A DNA stretch of 64,000 bases, taken from positions 12,464,740-12,528,739 of the forward strand of contig CM061044.1 in the NCBI GenBank assembly GCA_030762985.1, written 5' to 3'. Under the pieces are notes generated by a model. The model was not told the DNA's origin. It saw nothing but the letters and a program-made list of their open reading frames with translations, and did no database searches. Within the stretch, counting starts at the first letter, position 1. Every line of letters starts with the position of its first letter. The position numbers and the translations under genes are program-made. This document shows positions 8,562 to 20,370 of this stretch, piece by piece. Source of the stretch: Adelphocoris suturalis (Eukaryota > Arthropoda > Insecta > Hemiptera > Miridae).

Positions 8562-11395
8562 GCAACCAGTTTTCTACAAGTTATAAAATGAAAAAAAGCT
8601 CATGTTGTGCTCTCTCGGGTGGGATCTTATGTCGCCTTTTCTACACTATTCCAATAGAGTTTTTCGAATTTGAGTTGAAATTGAGCATGTTATTAGTGTT
8701 GCCAGAACATCAAATTTGCACACGCGCAGCTGCTACCATGTATCAAAATTTGATGAAGCTCATAGGGGTCTATCTATGTTTTAACCTTATATTCCTTTAA
8801 CATTTCACCGCTTTTTGGCGAAAATTGTTGGAAAAAGGGAAACAAGAGAAGGGGGAATTCCAGGTACGTAGTAGCTCGGAAAATACGATGGTTTATAACA
8901 GTTTTAATAACCATAGAGATACAAGGACATTATTTTGGCTTGGGCATATTTACATTCTTGTTTAAACGCCCATATATGACGGAGGGATATTACCTCAGAA
9001 AACTATGTTAGTATGCGAAGAATAGTAATGTAAGTAGTTTCGCTCAAATGCTTTTATGAGTGTCATTTCTATCGTTTACCAATAATTTTTTCGATCAAAG
9101 CGATACCGACCGAGGCTCATAAATGTGCGATAGCCGAAAAAAGGATAATTACAGGTCATTTAACGATTTTGATATACCGTCACTTAACAACTGATACTCA
9201 ACCGTAAAATGCTATCGTTCATCCCAATCATTCAAATACTATAAGTAATGAGGTTTCTTAACCTTGGTGAATAGCGGGAATTTGATGACTAAATCATTAT
9301 TTTGTAACCGATTAGTCATGTTTTTTTAATTTGAGGATGAATTCAAAGCGCAGTTCGAAATCAAACAAAGTATCATGAAGCGCGAAAATATAATGTCAGC
9401 AGATTGTTAGTATCCCAGTGAGAGTTATCGATTCGACTGTTTCACATCACGAATATCTTTTCACGTGGTTATTACCAATATTGGAAAACAACATCGAGAA
9501 ATGTTCAGTTCCATCGCTGCATTATCGCCGCAAAGCTCACAGAAATGAATTATGTATTAATTTTCCGGACCCAAATGTTTTTTGCTTATCCAATCAACTA
9601 GATTGCGTCGTACGTACGACCTCGAACAAAATATGTTGACGTACACGATTATAGCTGATATCGCTGGTGTGAGTTGAACTGCACGTATTCTTAGCGATAG
9701 CTTATCACAAATGGTCACTAATTGTATAGATACGGGTTAAAGTTTTTTATGCATAACTAAACAACGATTATATGGGTTTATTGCGAACTGTTCATAAGCA
9801 ACCTGTTGGTAAGGTGGAGAGAGGAGATAAGAACTGAATACCAGGGGTAGAGAGGCGAAAGCTTCAAATTCAGCATCATTTCATTGTTTCCTTATTATTT
9901 CATTTAATTTTTTCTGCATTAGTATCCCAATTTTATGTTGGTGAGAATCTTTTGTAGCGTGTTATTGTAGAAAATTGAGCTACTGCAACGGGTAAAAAAA
10001 TATGATACTACTGTATAAGTTGTAATATGAATATAAACCTATCTGACGTAGGAATCGGTTTTGTAAAAAGTCGGTACTCTCACTAAAGAATCAGGCATCA
10101 CAAAGAAAATTATACGTTCGAAAGAAGCGCATAAAACTGTTTTAGCTGTGTAAATATCTTCAAACTGGGGGAACTAAAGACATAAAATGTTCCAATGTGT
10201 TGCAGCCTCGTATGCAAGCGTTTTCTTTTGAATTTTAAGATTGTTTTCGTGTTTTTATTAGATAATTAGTATATACATATAAAATAATCGGCTTAGTTTG
10301 ATCACCGTTGCTATCACCCAGTGTTCAACTTTCTTCTCTTTACCAACTCATTCTTGAGTGACTTCGATAAAAGATTCCCCATTAATAATAATTCCTACTA
10401 TAACATTTGGTTTTGTCGACTGAAAAATACGGAAACCTGAAATATTAGTACAGCCGCATAGTACGCGCTGCACCGTTTCAGTATATTTTTGAACTTACAT
10501 TTTAGATTAATAATTCAAAGTTGAATTGTGTAGTTTGCAAGAAAGATTAACTACACATTAATTAATTACACATCAGTTAGGTGATTTGTGTGTGTGTAAA
10601 TCATTAGGAACGTCCATAAACAAATCTTTTCATGTTCAAGCGTCCAATTTCTCAAATAATATATACAAGACAGTGCTATTGCCACCGAGGATTTAATTGA
10701 ACGGTTTCCAGGAGTAATCTTCATCTCATTCACAATAAGATAGGAACTTACGAATGCACATAAATTACTCTCGTTTTCGCTTGTTAACTTCTCCCGAGGC
10801 ACAAACCTACTTGCTCTTTCAGATTTGTACGTTTTGTGTGATCTACTTGGTCGTGTTTGCATCTTCGGTTTAATCTTTTAACTTTCTTCGTTAATTGAAC
10901 TCACTCCTCGCTCCCACTTAAGTTCCTAAAAATATCCTTCAAGTGGGAAAGTATTTCAATTGGCCGACTTTTCTTCAGTATTGTTCTTGTTGTGCGCGTG
11001 GTGTCATGTGCGTTGACAGTGCGATGAATATTGACAGGTCCGGTGTGACTGAAACAATTATTTCGCGTTTCAAGTTGCATACCCATCATTACCATACTGA
11101 TAGTATTTTACTGCGGGTTGGCTGATTCTGTTAATGTCTCTGTGAAGGCCGATATTTCGATCCCACAATGGATGGGTAACGTTTTCACAGTCTTCATGTT
11201 GTTTCAAACTGCTCTTATGTATTTTCTAGTTATGGTCGTATTCTTCGTTGGAAACTATTCATATTCAATCTTTCAATACCTTTTTCTTTTAATTCGGTAT
11301 CAAGCGTTAAAAGCATTGTAGATAAATTAGCCGTTGACAGGGTAGTTGAAGAAAAACAGTCACGAAAATTCAAATGAAATTGGTTTTTTCTTATT
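8562..11395. other. Unannotated stretch, no gene seen
   Basis: About 2.8 kb of AT-rich DNA with only short open frames (up to 107 codons) and no recognisable protein. A segment near 10168-10215 (GACATAAAATGTTCCAATGT followed by GTTGCAGCCTCGTATGCAAG) recurs, partly in inverted form, at 19836-19910. Otherwise I see no element ends or tandem structure. Confidence 0.35.
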
Positions 11396-11398
11396 AAT

Positions 11399-11654
11399 CT
11401 CTAACGTTTCTCCCCAGGAACTGGAACTTCTTCAGGGAGACAAAATTCAAAATACCAAATTCAAAATTTGTAAAATAAATACATAATCGTTTTCTTTTTG
11501 TGGTAAAAATCGAATTCAAAGTTATCTTAAACTGGTAACTTTGAATTAGATTTTTATCACATAAAGATAAGTACTTGTCTTACAAATTTTGAATTTGATA
11601 TTTTGAATTTTGTCTCCCTGGAGATGGCCCAGTTCCTGGGGAGAAACTTTGGAG
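11399..11654. mobile_element. 256-bp fold-back element (hairpin MITE)
   Basis: The two halves are long inverted repeats of each other. The left arm starts CTCTAACGTTTCTCCCCAGG and the right arm, reverse-complemented, starts CTCCAAAGTTTCTCCCCAGG. Similarity continues through GGGAGACAAAATTCAAAAT to a small central loop near 11528-11541. Arms are about 125 bp with a few mismatches and small indels. No target duplication is clear. A transcript would fold into one long hairpin. Confidence 0.8.
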
Positions 11655-12530
11655 ATTGTTAAAAAACAATAATGATAATAATTTAACGTAATTTAAGGAC
11701 AGAAATGCCTTTTATTTGTAAAGTATTGTTATAATTTAAACTGTCCAAATAAACAAACGTTGCATTGAATACTATCTGCAAAATTCCTGATTTGTTCCAA
11801 AAACCTAGATTGTTGACTGAGTTATTGTTGTTCGCCCAGTACCGACTATCCCTGATTTTATTGGTCGTAGTATTCGATGGAAGTTTGAAATCATAACGAT
11901 TAGTGGAAGTCATAGCTTGTAAAGTTATGTGCAGATTCAAGGACTATCGAAAGACTGTCCTATATTGGGTTCTTTCCAAAACCTATTAATGAGAAACGTT
12001 AATTTTTTGTCTATTTCCACGAAAAATAAAGAGTTACAATGTTAGATCGGTTTTCACGGTTAGGCCATCACCAGTAACAACAACAATAACAGAACACACA
12101 TTAGAAAGGACACAGATAATTCCAAGCTTTATAGAAATGGACTTATCAATGGTGAAATTTATTGAGGTATATCCTCATTTAAACATTTACCAGATCTGTC
12201 ACTTTTGATCATTTCGAATTTTTCAAGTACATTCAACATACCTCCCTTTGGACAAAAATGAAGAAATTCTACAAACTGTCTATCTGTCAAATCAAAATTG
12301 TAATTATGATTGGATTCCTGAAGATGTTTTGCAAATGTAGACCTACCCTTATTTTCCCTGAAATCCTCCTGATGCTCTTCTATTTATTCTTCGTTGATGT
12401 TTATTGGTAAACAATTATCTCTTTAAAAATTAATTTCGAATGGTATATATCATAGCATTTTGAGTGTGTGACTTAATTGTCAATGATTTTTTTAAATTTA
12501 TATTTTTTTTAACGTTTTGGATGAACGCAC
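11655..12530. other. AT-rich stretch, nothing recognised
   Basis: Non-coding AT-rich DNA. The 85-codon minus-strand frame at 11683-11940 shows no recognisable motif. Confidence 0.35.
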
Positions 12531-12559
12531 TAGTGTAAATTGCCAATAATCAGTCGTTG

Positions 12560-12970
12560 TCTTCGAACCGCTTGTTACCTCCGGTATTTTGGTTCCGTTG
12601 CTCGGGGGTCGCCATTTTTCTCTTGAGCTCTTCCCGCGGAAGGGTTCTTGTGACGTTGTGACACTGTCAGTCAGATCTTGGCGCCTGGAGGCAGAGCTGG
12701 ACCGCAGCACTACTGTCACTACCCCACCGGTAGTTAAGTTAGTGCTCGAACCGGTCTTATGATTTATTACAAAATAATAACAAATATTAATATTTATTTC
12801 GTTCGCTCCCGCTCGTGATGTTCGCTGTTGTTCGACTTTTCGGGAATAGGGAGAAATGTGACTCTGACAAACTGGAAGGGGCTGGGGAAGTTCCTGATTG
12901 TCTGTACCACGTGGCCAAGGATGGCTCCAGGACGCGTCTTCGCATGATCCTGCCTGCAACTAACAGGGGT
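12560..12970. other. GC-rich island with divergent ATGs
   Basis: A sharp island of GC-rich DNA about 400 bp long. One candidate start codon points left (minus-strand ATG at 12615-12613, in the context AAAAATGGC, 21 codons). One points right (ATG at 12818, see the separate entry). The layout would fit a two-way promoter or first exon region, but transcription cannot be shown. The 153-codon minus-strand frame (12498-12959) has low-complexity Ser/Thr/Arg content and no domain I recognise. Confidence 0.3.
12818..12968 (+). CDS. Candidate first coding exon, unknown product
   Basis: The frame starts at ATG 12818 and reads about 50 residues beginning MFAVVRLFGNREKCDSDKLE and continuing with VPDCLYHVAKDGSRTRLRM. 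It reaches GTATGT at 12969-12974, a good splice-donor match. The peptide is of mixed, protein-like composition and GC-richer than the surroundings. I do not recognise a family. No acceptor or second exon can be identified, so this could equally be a chance frame in a GC-rich island. If the donor is not used, the frame runs to a stop at 13024. Confidence 0.25.
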
Positions 12971-13029
12971 ATGTATTTTATACGTTTTTTCTTCCTCACA
13001 ACATCCACCAGTAGCTCATATTGAACCAA

Positions 13030-14020
13030 TAATATTATAAAAGTGCCTTTTTTTTATATTGATTTGTTGGAGGGGAATAAAGTTTCTATATTCTTCTAAA
13101 ATGGAATTTTCGAAATTCGTTTTCTAATCATTATTCTAAACCTTTACTGTTTGAGAATATTAACAAAACTGTACAAAGAAGGCCTTTCGATTGGTTTTTT
13201 TATTGTTTGAGAATATTGACAACAAAACAATTTAAAATTGTTTTATGTATTATGACTTTCAGTCGTAAGTATCGAGATAAATCCTAGAATCAAGCATTAC
13301 ATATTATAAGAAAGAATGAGTTATTTAAAAAGAAGTTTATATATAAAAATGTGCTTAAATCACAAAACCTGCTCCATAAATAGCAAAGCAATAAAAATGA
13401 AAATAAAACTGCCTAATTCATCCTCTGGAGCAGAAGTTGTTTCAGTTCGTGTAAGTAGCTACCATAAATGTGATATTTTATATAAGAGATTAATATAAAT
13501 TTTTATTTTTTATAAACTGTATATATAAAATTTATAAAATTGGATAAATACTTTCTCTAAAAATAATACAAGAAGCAAAAATCTATAGCAAGGTACTCTT
13601 TTAAAATTCTTATATATCGTGAAATTTAGTCTAAAAATATTTGCGTGTAAAACTGCACCGAAGACCTCCAACTTTTGGGGAAAATCAAATGACTTTGGGT
13701 TCAATATTTTATTTATTTATCTTGAATAAAATGCTTTTTGAAATTTCGAACAAAACTCAGTACGCCGTCTTGAGACCTTTCGTACTGCTAAAATTTAACA
13801 TAACTGAATGCTAATATCAGACGAATTTAGGTAATATGTAGCATAATTTCACTATCACGTAAAAAATGCTTAGCTCCCCGGGACTTACTCGACAGATCGG
13901 ACGACTCCATGTCGTGTTTCTGTTATTGTGGAATTAGTCGGCTGTATATTCATTGTGTATTGGTTATGTAGTCAGGATTCAGCCAAGGGGTAGAAACACA
14001 ACTTCATCACATCTCTACAC
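13030..14020. other. AT-rich stretch, nothing recognised
   Basis: No recognisable gene or element. Open frames are at most 64 codons and AT-driven. Confidence 0.35.
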
Positions 14021-14029
14021 CCACTTTAT

Positions 14030-14080
14030 TTTTAGCAACGTTTCAGGCCAAAACTTGGCCCATCTTCAGGCGAAACCTAT
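14030..14080 (-). ncRNA. Penelope-type hammerhead-like motif
   Basis: On the minus strand, CTGAAGA (14069-14063) matches the hammerhead CUGANGA core. It is followed by a stem with arms GGCCAA and TTGGCC (14060-14047), then GAAAC (14044-14040) and GTTGC. The order core-stem-GAAA is that of hammerhead motifs reported in Penelope-like element terminal repeats. I could not place the third conserved strand (NUH) with pairing stems I and III, so self-cleavage is not supported. It probably marks a decayed Penelope terminal repeat. Confidence 0.45.
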
Positions 14081-14550
14081 AACATCCCCCCTACTATAAA
14101 ATCCATATATCAAAAACCCAGAGTAAATCTAAATACTAAAACATAAAAAAAAAAATACATACCTTGTTGGGATAAAAAAGGTCATTGCTAGTAAACATCA
14201 GTTCGAGAATCAGAACATTGTCACAGTTCAATATACAAAATTAAAGAGAAATAACCAATATACATGTAACAAATAAGAAAAAAGTTAAAAATTTACATAT
14301 GTCCAAAAAGACAATTAAAAACAATGATAACAATAGGAACAACAGTGATATAAAACCATGGAACAAGAGTGTTGTTGTTGTTGCAAACCTCTTGAACCAT
14401 TGCACATAACATGGAACTACAATAATGATCCACACACGACAAGAAAGATGAAATGGCATGGCTATGACGTGTTCCTAAAGTTCATTGTTATAATTTATTC
14501 TGTACATTAGGTGAAATTGATGAAATAAAATATAGGGAAAAGGACAACTA

Positions 14551-14642
14551 CAGTGAATGGGAACAAAAGACTAGATAATTTACATTTTCCGAAGGACAGT
14601 GAACGGGAACAGAAGACTAGATAATTTACATTTTTCAAAGGA
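14551..14642 (+). repeat. Direct duplication of about 46 bp
   Basis: CAGTGAA(T/C)GGGAACA followed by AGACTAGATAATTTACATTTT occurs twice in a row, with a few substitutions between the copies. Confidence 0.85.
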
Positions 14643-15029
14643 ACTTGAGATCTAACTTTCAAAATATTGAAAACATTGTTATAGGAGGAAGAAAACTTCT
14701 CAGTGTCACGAATAATGTTGACTGTATTTGGAGTTATATTGACATGGGTAGCCTCAGCTTTTCTTCTCGTACACTCAACAGATTCTCTTGCTCTCATTTT
14801 TATTTCCTCAAAGGCAAACCTATGGCCTGTATTTACCGAATTTTAATTCTGTTAGTTACCCTGAAAACAAGTTGTCAAATTTCAGCGGAAGAAAGTACAG
14901 CGATCCGGATAGTCTTATTCGAGTCTTTAAAATTAAATCTAACGCTTTTCATTTTGATACTTTTCAAGATCCCTATTTGAACCCTTTAACCCCTTTGGTA
15001 CAAAATGAAGGTTTTGCTATGGGTCAAAC

Positions 15030-15616
15030 TTTGAAAAAATTAATTTTTCAATATGAAAATTCGTTTTGAGGTGTTCCAAAATAATTCCTGGAGTATATAT
15101 GAGTAAGCTTTAAGCTCCAGGAATCGTTTCAGAACACTACGTTTTACTCTCCTTAGGATTGAAATAAAAATTCTGTTCTTACGTAAAAAATTCAAGCTTT
15201 TCAAAAGAATGGATGTGTTCGTTGGCTAAATCATTTGAGCACATTGAAATGATAAAATTAAAAACAGTGCTTTAAAAATCACTAAAATTGGCTAAAAACG
15301 GATAAAATTGTAAAATTTATACTTTCACTAGAATTTTAGTCAAATGAAATTTGTCAACAATGAACTAGAACATGAAAAAATTGTTCAAAATTAAGCTAAA
15401 AATGTACCTAAATTTCATTAATATTTGCTGAAAAATGATAAAAACTACATAAAAATCCAAACACCTAAAATCTCTTTTGAATCGCAGAATATTATTTAGA
15501 ACGATTTTTTCTGACAAAAAATTGGTAGTTTAAAATTTCTCCTCTCTATGTCCTAAATGTTTGAAACAATGTAACGTAACGCATAGTACGATAATTTACA
15601 AATATTCGCTCATAAC
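15030..15616 (+). mobile_element. Degraded HINE-B copy
   Basis: The interior matches HINE-B: AATTCGTTTTGAGG near 15058, CTCCTTAGGATTGA near 15150, then AAAAATTCTGTTCTTACG, and the ATTTCATTAATATTTGCTGA block near 15412. The 5' end is blurred, and a short inverted duplication of CTCCAGGAATCGTTTC-type sequence lies at 15085-15135. The 3' end stops at AATATTCGCTCATAACCCTT (about 15616) without the palindrome. This is an old, incomplete copy. Confidence 0.6.
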
Positions 15617-15624
15617 CCTTCAGG

Positions 15625-15725
15625 GTTGATCGAATTTGACGTCGTTGATTGAGGATTATCTGTGATTTTTAACCCAAGTTTCATAAGCTTTGGTCCAGTA
15701 CGAGACCTAACGTATGGTGGACGGA
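15625..15725. repeat. Dispersed repeat, partner at 49335-49415
   Basis: The run from GATCGAATTTGACG to CCCAAGTTTCATAAGC and TTTGGTCCAG matches 49340-49412 at moderate identity and in the same orientation. This is an unclassified interspersed repeat. Confidence 0.5.
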
Positions 15726-16919
15726 CATCCATTCTATTAGTACAAAGGTTCATTATTGAAATTAATAAACCAAAATGATTTTTATTCTATTTGCTTCAGT
15801 TTTCTGACAATTTCCTATCATTGCTCATATTATTATGGAGAAAATCATGATTTTTTGTACGTAATTCGAAGCATATTACGTTAAAATTTTATTTTGTCGT
15901 ATACATGTTCACCGATCGATGTTTCCATCACCTGTATATTATGTTATTAATGAAATTTATCTCTTTTTGGCTTCTATAATTTTAGTGGTTCACACTGACT
16001 TTTTTCTTATCGATGGCCGAAATAGTCAATGTGGATGCCTTCTTAAAGTTTCTCTTCTATTTAACTACCAACCACATCAGTGGTCTTCTTGCTATTACTC
16101 AACAGTTTCAGAACTCAATTAAGAATTGAGATGCGAAACCATCCCACAATTCAAGAAAGGTATTCTGGTACCCACCACAACTTTGCTCGCTACTTTACTC
16201 CTAGCACCGCGTTACACGTATACCAAATTATTCCATAATCGATTTCACATCCATTAAAGTGGTTGTAAAACGCGTGGAAACTAGTATGAAGTCTTTGGCA
16301 GACGTTTCAATAACTTATTACACCTCATGCAATCAACGTTCGACTTTCTGTTACTTTGGTTGCGTCACTGACTTTCATTCAATCGAATGTGTTAACCTGT
16401 GATTCGAACTAAATCACAATGCTTTCGTTCGCCTTCCTGGTTGTGGCTGTTTGGAACACCGCAATCCCTAGTCCTCCCTAATAGTCCACTGTTAAGAGGT
16501 CTTCCCTTACGGTTTGATGAAAATCCGTCGGTACTAACCACGTGGGGGCCACCGTAATGTTTCTCACGTTCTCTTTATACGCCTCCATCAACTGTATTAC
16601 GTTTTGAAATCGTTGCAGCGAAACATTGCGTGTGCATCAGGATGAAATGGCCGTAATTTCCAGCGTTCCTGTTTAGTCTCTTCCTCATTAGACTCTAGTC
16701 TCATGCACCGGATAAACAAGAATGTGCTCATAATGCTTTTTTTCCCCTTTTACTTTTTTCTTCAAATATCTTGAACAGTTATTAATATTTTCAGTTTATG
16801 GCTATGAGTTTTACTTCTGCAATAATCACCTTGAATTTCATAATCAAAATAATGACCACAAGAATTGAGGAATACGAACTAGAATAGAACTTTTCACGTT
16901 GTGACCAATCCAAATCATA
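15726..16919. other. Non-coding stretch, nothing recognised
   Basis: Open frames are short and unrecognised. Composition is mildly AT-rich with no element ends. Confidence 0.3.
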
Positions 16920-17079
16920 ATTTTTTCTCCTTTATTTTGCCTGGGGGTTACCCATTTGCCACAATATATTTTACAGTATTCAAACATAATACAATATCAA
17001 AATTGTATAGAATTCATAAATACATCTTTTCATCATATTATTTCACTACTTCTAGGAAACGTAGTATTTGGTTATAGTA

Positions 17080-17400
17080 TTTTTTTCTTGATTTTTAGCA
17101 GGGCTGGTAGCAATCCATTATATGCTGCTAAAGTTTCTGCTAGTAGGAACTCACGCTCCTAACTGAATTTGGTGCAGCTGACTATTAAGTGTTCCATGTC
17201 CTCTAGTACATCGCACTCCGTGCACAATTGGTTGCTCGCCTTTTCATAGAGGTACATAGTTCGTTGATTGTTACCGTGGTTGGTGCGGAGTCTTGTCAAT
17301 TGAGCGTATTGGCGTCGAGTCATCTCCCAGGTCGTTGGAATCCACAGTTTGTTTGCCATTTCTGTTAGCTATTTCTAGCAACACTCTCTGCTCTACGAAC
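17080..17400 (-). pseudogene. LINE ORF2 C-terminal Cys/His domain, broken
   Basis: The frame reads RRQYAQLTRLRTNHG, then CTECDVLEDMEHLIVSC with a C-x2-C-x8-H-x4-C spacing, the usual arrangement at the C terminus of RNase H-carrying LINEs (I/R1-like). A stop codon directly after CTKFS interrupts the frame. Beyond it the same frame continues EREFLLAETLAAYNGLLPAL, which still looks like retrotransposon sequence. It is therefore a pseudogene fragment. Confidence 0.7.
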
Positions 17401-17424
17401 TAGCAAATATCATCCTTGTAATGA

Positions 17425-17640
17425 ACGATGAGATTACTGCACAATGGATGGGCATTGTGAACTTGAAGGGAAATGATGAGGCCGATTCTGCTGCATAGAG
17501 AGGCTGTGACCAAGATGCATTACTACTGGCGAATGAGATATCTATTCCGCTCTTAAAAAGACATGAAACTGTTATTGACAGGCGTATTATGACGAAACGT
17601 CTTAGGTAAAGGGACAATACTATTGTCCGAATCATAATAC
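17425..17640 (+). pseudogene. RNase H-like remnant of a LINE
   Basis: The plus-strand frame reads ITAQWMGIVNLKGNDEADSA, similar to the W..GH.GI.GNE.AD.AA signature around the later RNase H catalytic residues. A stop follows at 17496. The expected His before Gly-Ile is replaced and the spacing is disturbed. It lies opposite in strand to the C-terminal part at 17080-17400. This call depends on one short motif and is moderately uncertain. Confidence 0.4.
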
Positions 17641-17649
17641 CTTTTCGTG

Positions 17650-17850
17650 AAAGCCAGCAATCTTTTTATGCTTGTCTGTTCGTCCAAAATCGTTAACGGC
17701 CTAACGGTTCATCCGATAACCACTAAACTTGGCACCTACGCTTATACAGTAAATCAACCGGAAGAAAATGGTCAAGTTTAACAGATTCTTCTATGGAAAA
17801 CTTTTTGGCCTTTCAGTTTTGTCGTGCAGTTTTGTGAATAATTCGCAACA
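17650..17850. other. Transposon-like non-coding sequence
   Basis: The run GTCTGTTCGTCC, then AACGGTTCATCCGATAAC and ACTAAACTTGGCACC has the style of non-coding parts of interspersed repeats common in arthropods. I found no second copy in the window, so this rests on general resemblance. Confidence 0.25.
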
Positions 17851-18259
17851 CAGAATCATAGACTTAACAAAAGAGTATCTATCAACTCTACATACACGCT
17901 GATACATTTCGACTCCTGGTTACTATATTGTCTAGTACTAAACCATTATGTGAGAAGACTCAGCAGATATTGAACTAGGGAGCGAACCCAGCAGAGTAGT
18001 GGATTGATCCAGGGAGAGTCTCAACAAGTTAGTTTGGTATACAAAACGAAGTGCGTACTTGGGACTTCTCGGGAGAGTTAAAGAGAGGGAAATTGGTGGT
18101 TTGAAATGTGGAAGCATGAGTAATATAAAATAAAAATCATGAGTAATGTAAAACATCTACAGCTTTCTTACGAGTGGTGAAACATTTTTGTGGGATGACA
18201 AATCAGGAAGTTGTATTCTCTCGATCTGGCTTAGGCTACGTAAGATTTTAGCATGAATT

Positions 18260-18345
18260 GTGTTTGATCTTCCCAACGAATGTTTAACCATTTTTGTCCG
18301 ATGAAAACTGATGGAGTTACATTTCCCTAGGAACTGCTCCATTGT
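18260..18345 (-). repeat. Family C fragment
   Basis: Read on the minus strand, it matches the family C interior at 55977-56080: a CTTACAATGG..CAGTTCCTAGGGAAATG stretch, then TTTTCATCGGACAAAAATGG. No ends are visible. Confidence 0.5.
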
Positions 18346-18736
18346 AAGCGGAAATTATGCGTCAATTTATATTACCACGTAAAAATCTCAAAGGAAAGAA
18401 CGCCCCGTTTCTACTGTGAGAATGATAGATGGTTAACATGTAAACTAATGGTAGGAATTGTACCGCATACCGGTAAATTGAAAGACTTCTGTCAGCTGAG
18501 AACGCGGTATTGAAACAATAACGGTGGTTGATCATGAAGTTAACTTGATTGGGCACAATACTCGAATTTATTTGGTTACATTTTTGTTAACATCCGTCTT
18601 GTTCACAACAATCAAATGATAAAAACTTCGCCTTTGCAAGGAAAAGCTTGATCATGGAAATGTGGACTCAATGCAGAAAAACCAAACTAAACTTGCTGGA
18701 CCACCAGCCAGCACCAGTTTGTTGTTTAGACGAAAA

Positions 18737-18890
18737 AATAATTATTCATAACAAAATAAGAAGAAATAAGTTATTAGTTAACTAAGAAGTAGAAACAAAA
18801 AGAATATGCTTTCACTACACACTTTCTCGATTCCCAATTACATTGATGCGAACATGGACTGCATAGAGACTGATATATAAAACGTAGTAT
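18737..18890 (+). repeat. 150-bp direct repeat, copy 1
   Basis: This segment recurs at 19630-19780 in the same orientation. Shared blocks are AAATAAGAAGAAAT, AGTAGAAACAAAA, CACTTTCTCGATTC, TGCGAACATGGACT and CATAGAGACTGATATATAAA. It is about 85-90 percent alike, unclassified and non-coding. Confidence 0.8.
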
Positions 18891-19629
18891 CCGATACGTT
18901 TTTAATGCAATCGTCATTCATTTTAATTGAAGGATAAAAGTCAGGCTTTAAATAATGCTACCTATATTAATTTGGAATAATTTTCAAACAATTCAATAAC
19001 CAATGAGTTTCGACTCGGTGCCTACATTCCTATTATAATATATCCATGCGACGATTAATTTCTGTCTGTTCTCATTTAACGCTACATTAAAAAAAATCCG
19101 TTATGCCTTGGATCAAGTTGTAGCCCAAGAATTTAATAGACCGTTTCGCTATCTACTTCCGCTCTATTAGCTGAGTGCAGCATCCCGGAAGTTGTAACCG
19201 TTCGTGATTACCTCAGGCTCAACTGTTCACCAAAAACTGGTATTGAACAATGAAACCTGCTATTCTTCCTGCGTTACCAATAAGTAGATACCTAAGATCT
19301 TCTTCAGTTCTTCCCATCTGACGAAAAAATCTCCGAAGTAACGACCGGGCCCGGTGTTTTGAGGGAAAGCCTTCCATTTATGAAGTTGCGCCACGGGACT
19401 TGACGGGAAGTTGCGATGTTTTGGAAAGTTGAGATGATAGGATATTGCTATTCCTCTAGCAATGCCGATGAAGCGATTTCGATGAACATTCTTCGATTGT
19501 TTTGCTCAAGACGCCCTGTTACAAACCTTGCGAGCCTTGAATAGATGCATATCATAAAAATATCTACCTTTGTTACAATTGGTTCTCCGGTTCACCCAAC
19601 ACTTGTTCTTGTTGTAGTGAACCCCATGT
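18891..19629. other. Non-coding stretch between direct repeats
   Basis: Nothing recognisable lies between the two 150-bp copies. If they are the ends of one unit, the unit would be about 1.04 kb, but no coding sequence is present. Confidence 0.3.
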
Positions 19630-19780
19630 ACGGATTATTATTTATAACAAATAAGAAGAAATTAGTTATACTTAACTAAGTAGTAGAAACAAAATGAAAA
19701 TGCTTCCACTGCACACTTTCTCGATTCACAATTACATTGTTGCGAACATGGACTACATAGAGACTGATATATAAAAAACG
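19630..19780 (+). repeat. 150-bp direct repeat, copy 2
   Basis: Partner of 18737-18890. A small cluster of repeated GTTGCAGACTCGTA words follows at 19836-19910, partly inverted, and is also related to 10168-10215. Confidence 0.8.
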
Positions 19781-20264
19781 AAAGAACTGTAAAATCGATT
19801 CTCATCATTCAGAAAATATGATAGAATCCGAGTCTGCAACACATTGGGACATTTTATGTCTTTAGTTGCAGACTCGTATGTGTTGCAGACTCGTACGCAA
19901 GCTTTAAGAGCCACTCAGCTGACCCGGACCCTGGGCATCGTCAAGTAAATGTCCTAAAGAGGCTACATACGAAATTACAGCTTCCTAGAGCGTAAAGCAT
20001 AGAAATTACCTATTAAAATGATTCAACCACCGCTTCACAAATCAAACCGTTCTCGCAATATTCGGATCACCTGCTATGAATCAAATCATCGAAACACCAG
20101 CTCAATGAAATCATCAGAAATTAACAAGCGGTTGCAATCATGTTCACAGTATTAATTTTTGAGAATGATCACCTGTATGTAAACAATTATTCATATAACC
20201 ATGCTCATAACTCAGCTTGTTTGCCATGCACTTTGCAGTAGTTAACATAATATGGTTGGATAAA

Positions 20265-20370
20265 TCGAGAGCTTTCGAACGAATGGTCAACGAATTTTGT
20301 GGGATGAAAAACGACGAAGTACCATTTCCCTAGCAACGACTCGGTTGTAAGCGGAAATCATCAGAAATTT
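20265..20370 (-). repeat. Family C fragment
   Basis: The minus strand matches the interior of family C at 55977-56085, through the block CTTACAACCGAGTCGTTGCT, then AGGGAAATGG and CATTCGTTCGAAAGC. Terminal repeats are absent. Confidence 0.6.

Larger units (their letters stand above)
16920..17640 (-). mobile_element. LINE remnant with inverted 5' part
   Basis: The minus strand from 17400 to about 17080 encodes the C-terminal, Cys/His-rich end of a non-LTR retrotransposon ORF2. AT-rich sequence and a GGGTAACCCCCAGGCAAAAT block near 16945 follow, and may be its 3' UTR. To the right, the plus strand at about 17425-17600 encodes a degenerate RNase H-like stretch. RNase H normally lies upstream of the Cys/His end on the same strand, so the right part is inverted. 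This is the layout expected from twin priming during insertion, although a later inversion would look the same. Confidence 0.5.

Noticed and set aside
8560..8710. hAT element with CTGGCAACC and GTTGCCAG ends
   Set aside because: The motifs point outward rather than inward, so they cannot bound one element.
12660..12700. Retroviral-type primer binding site TGGCGCCTGGAGG
   Set aside because: Only the first seven bases fit a tRNA-Lys primer site, and no LTR pair or gag/pol sequence lies nearby.
16395..16420. tRNA B-box-like GATTCGAACT
   Set aside because: No A box or cloverleaf can be drawn around it.
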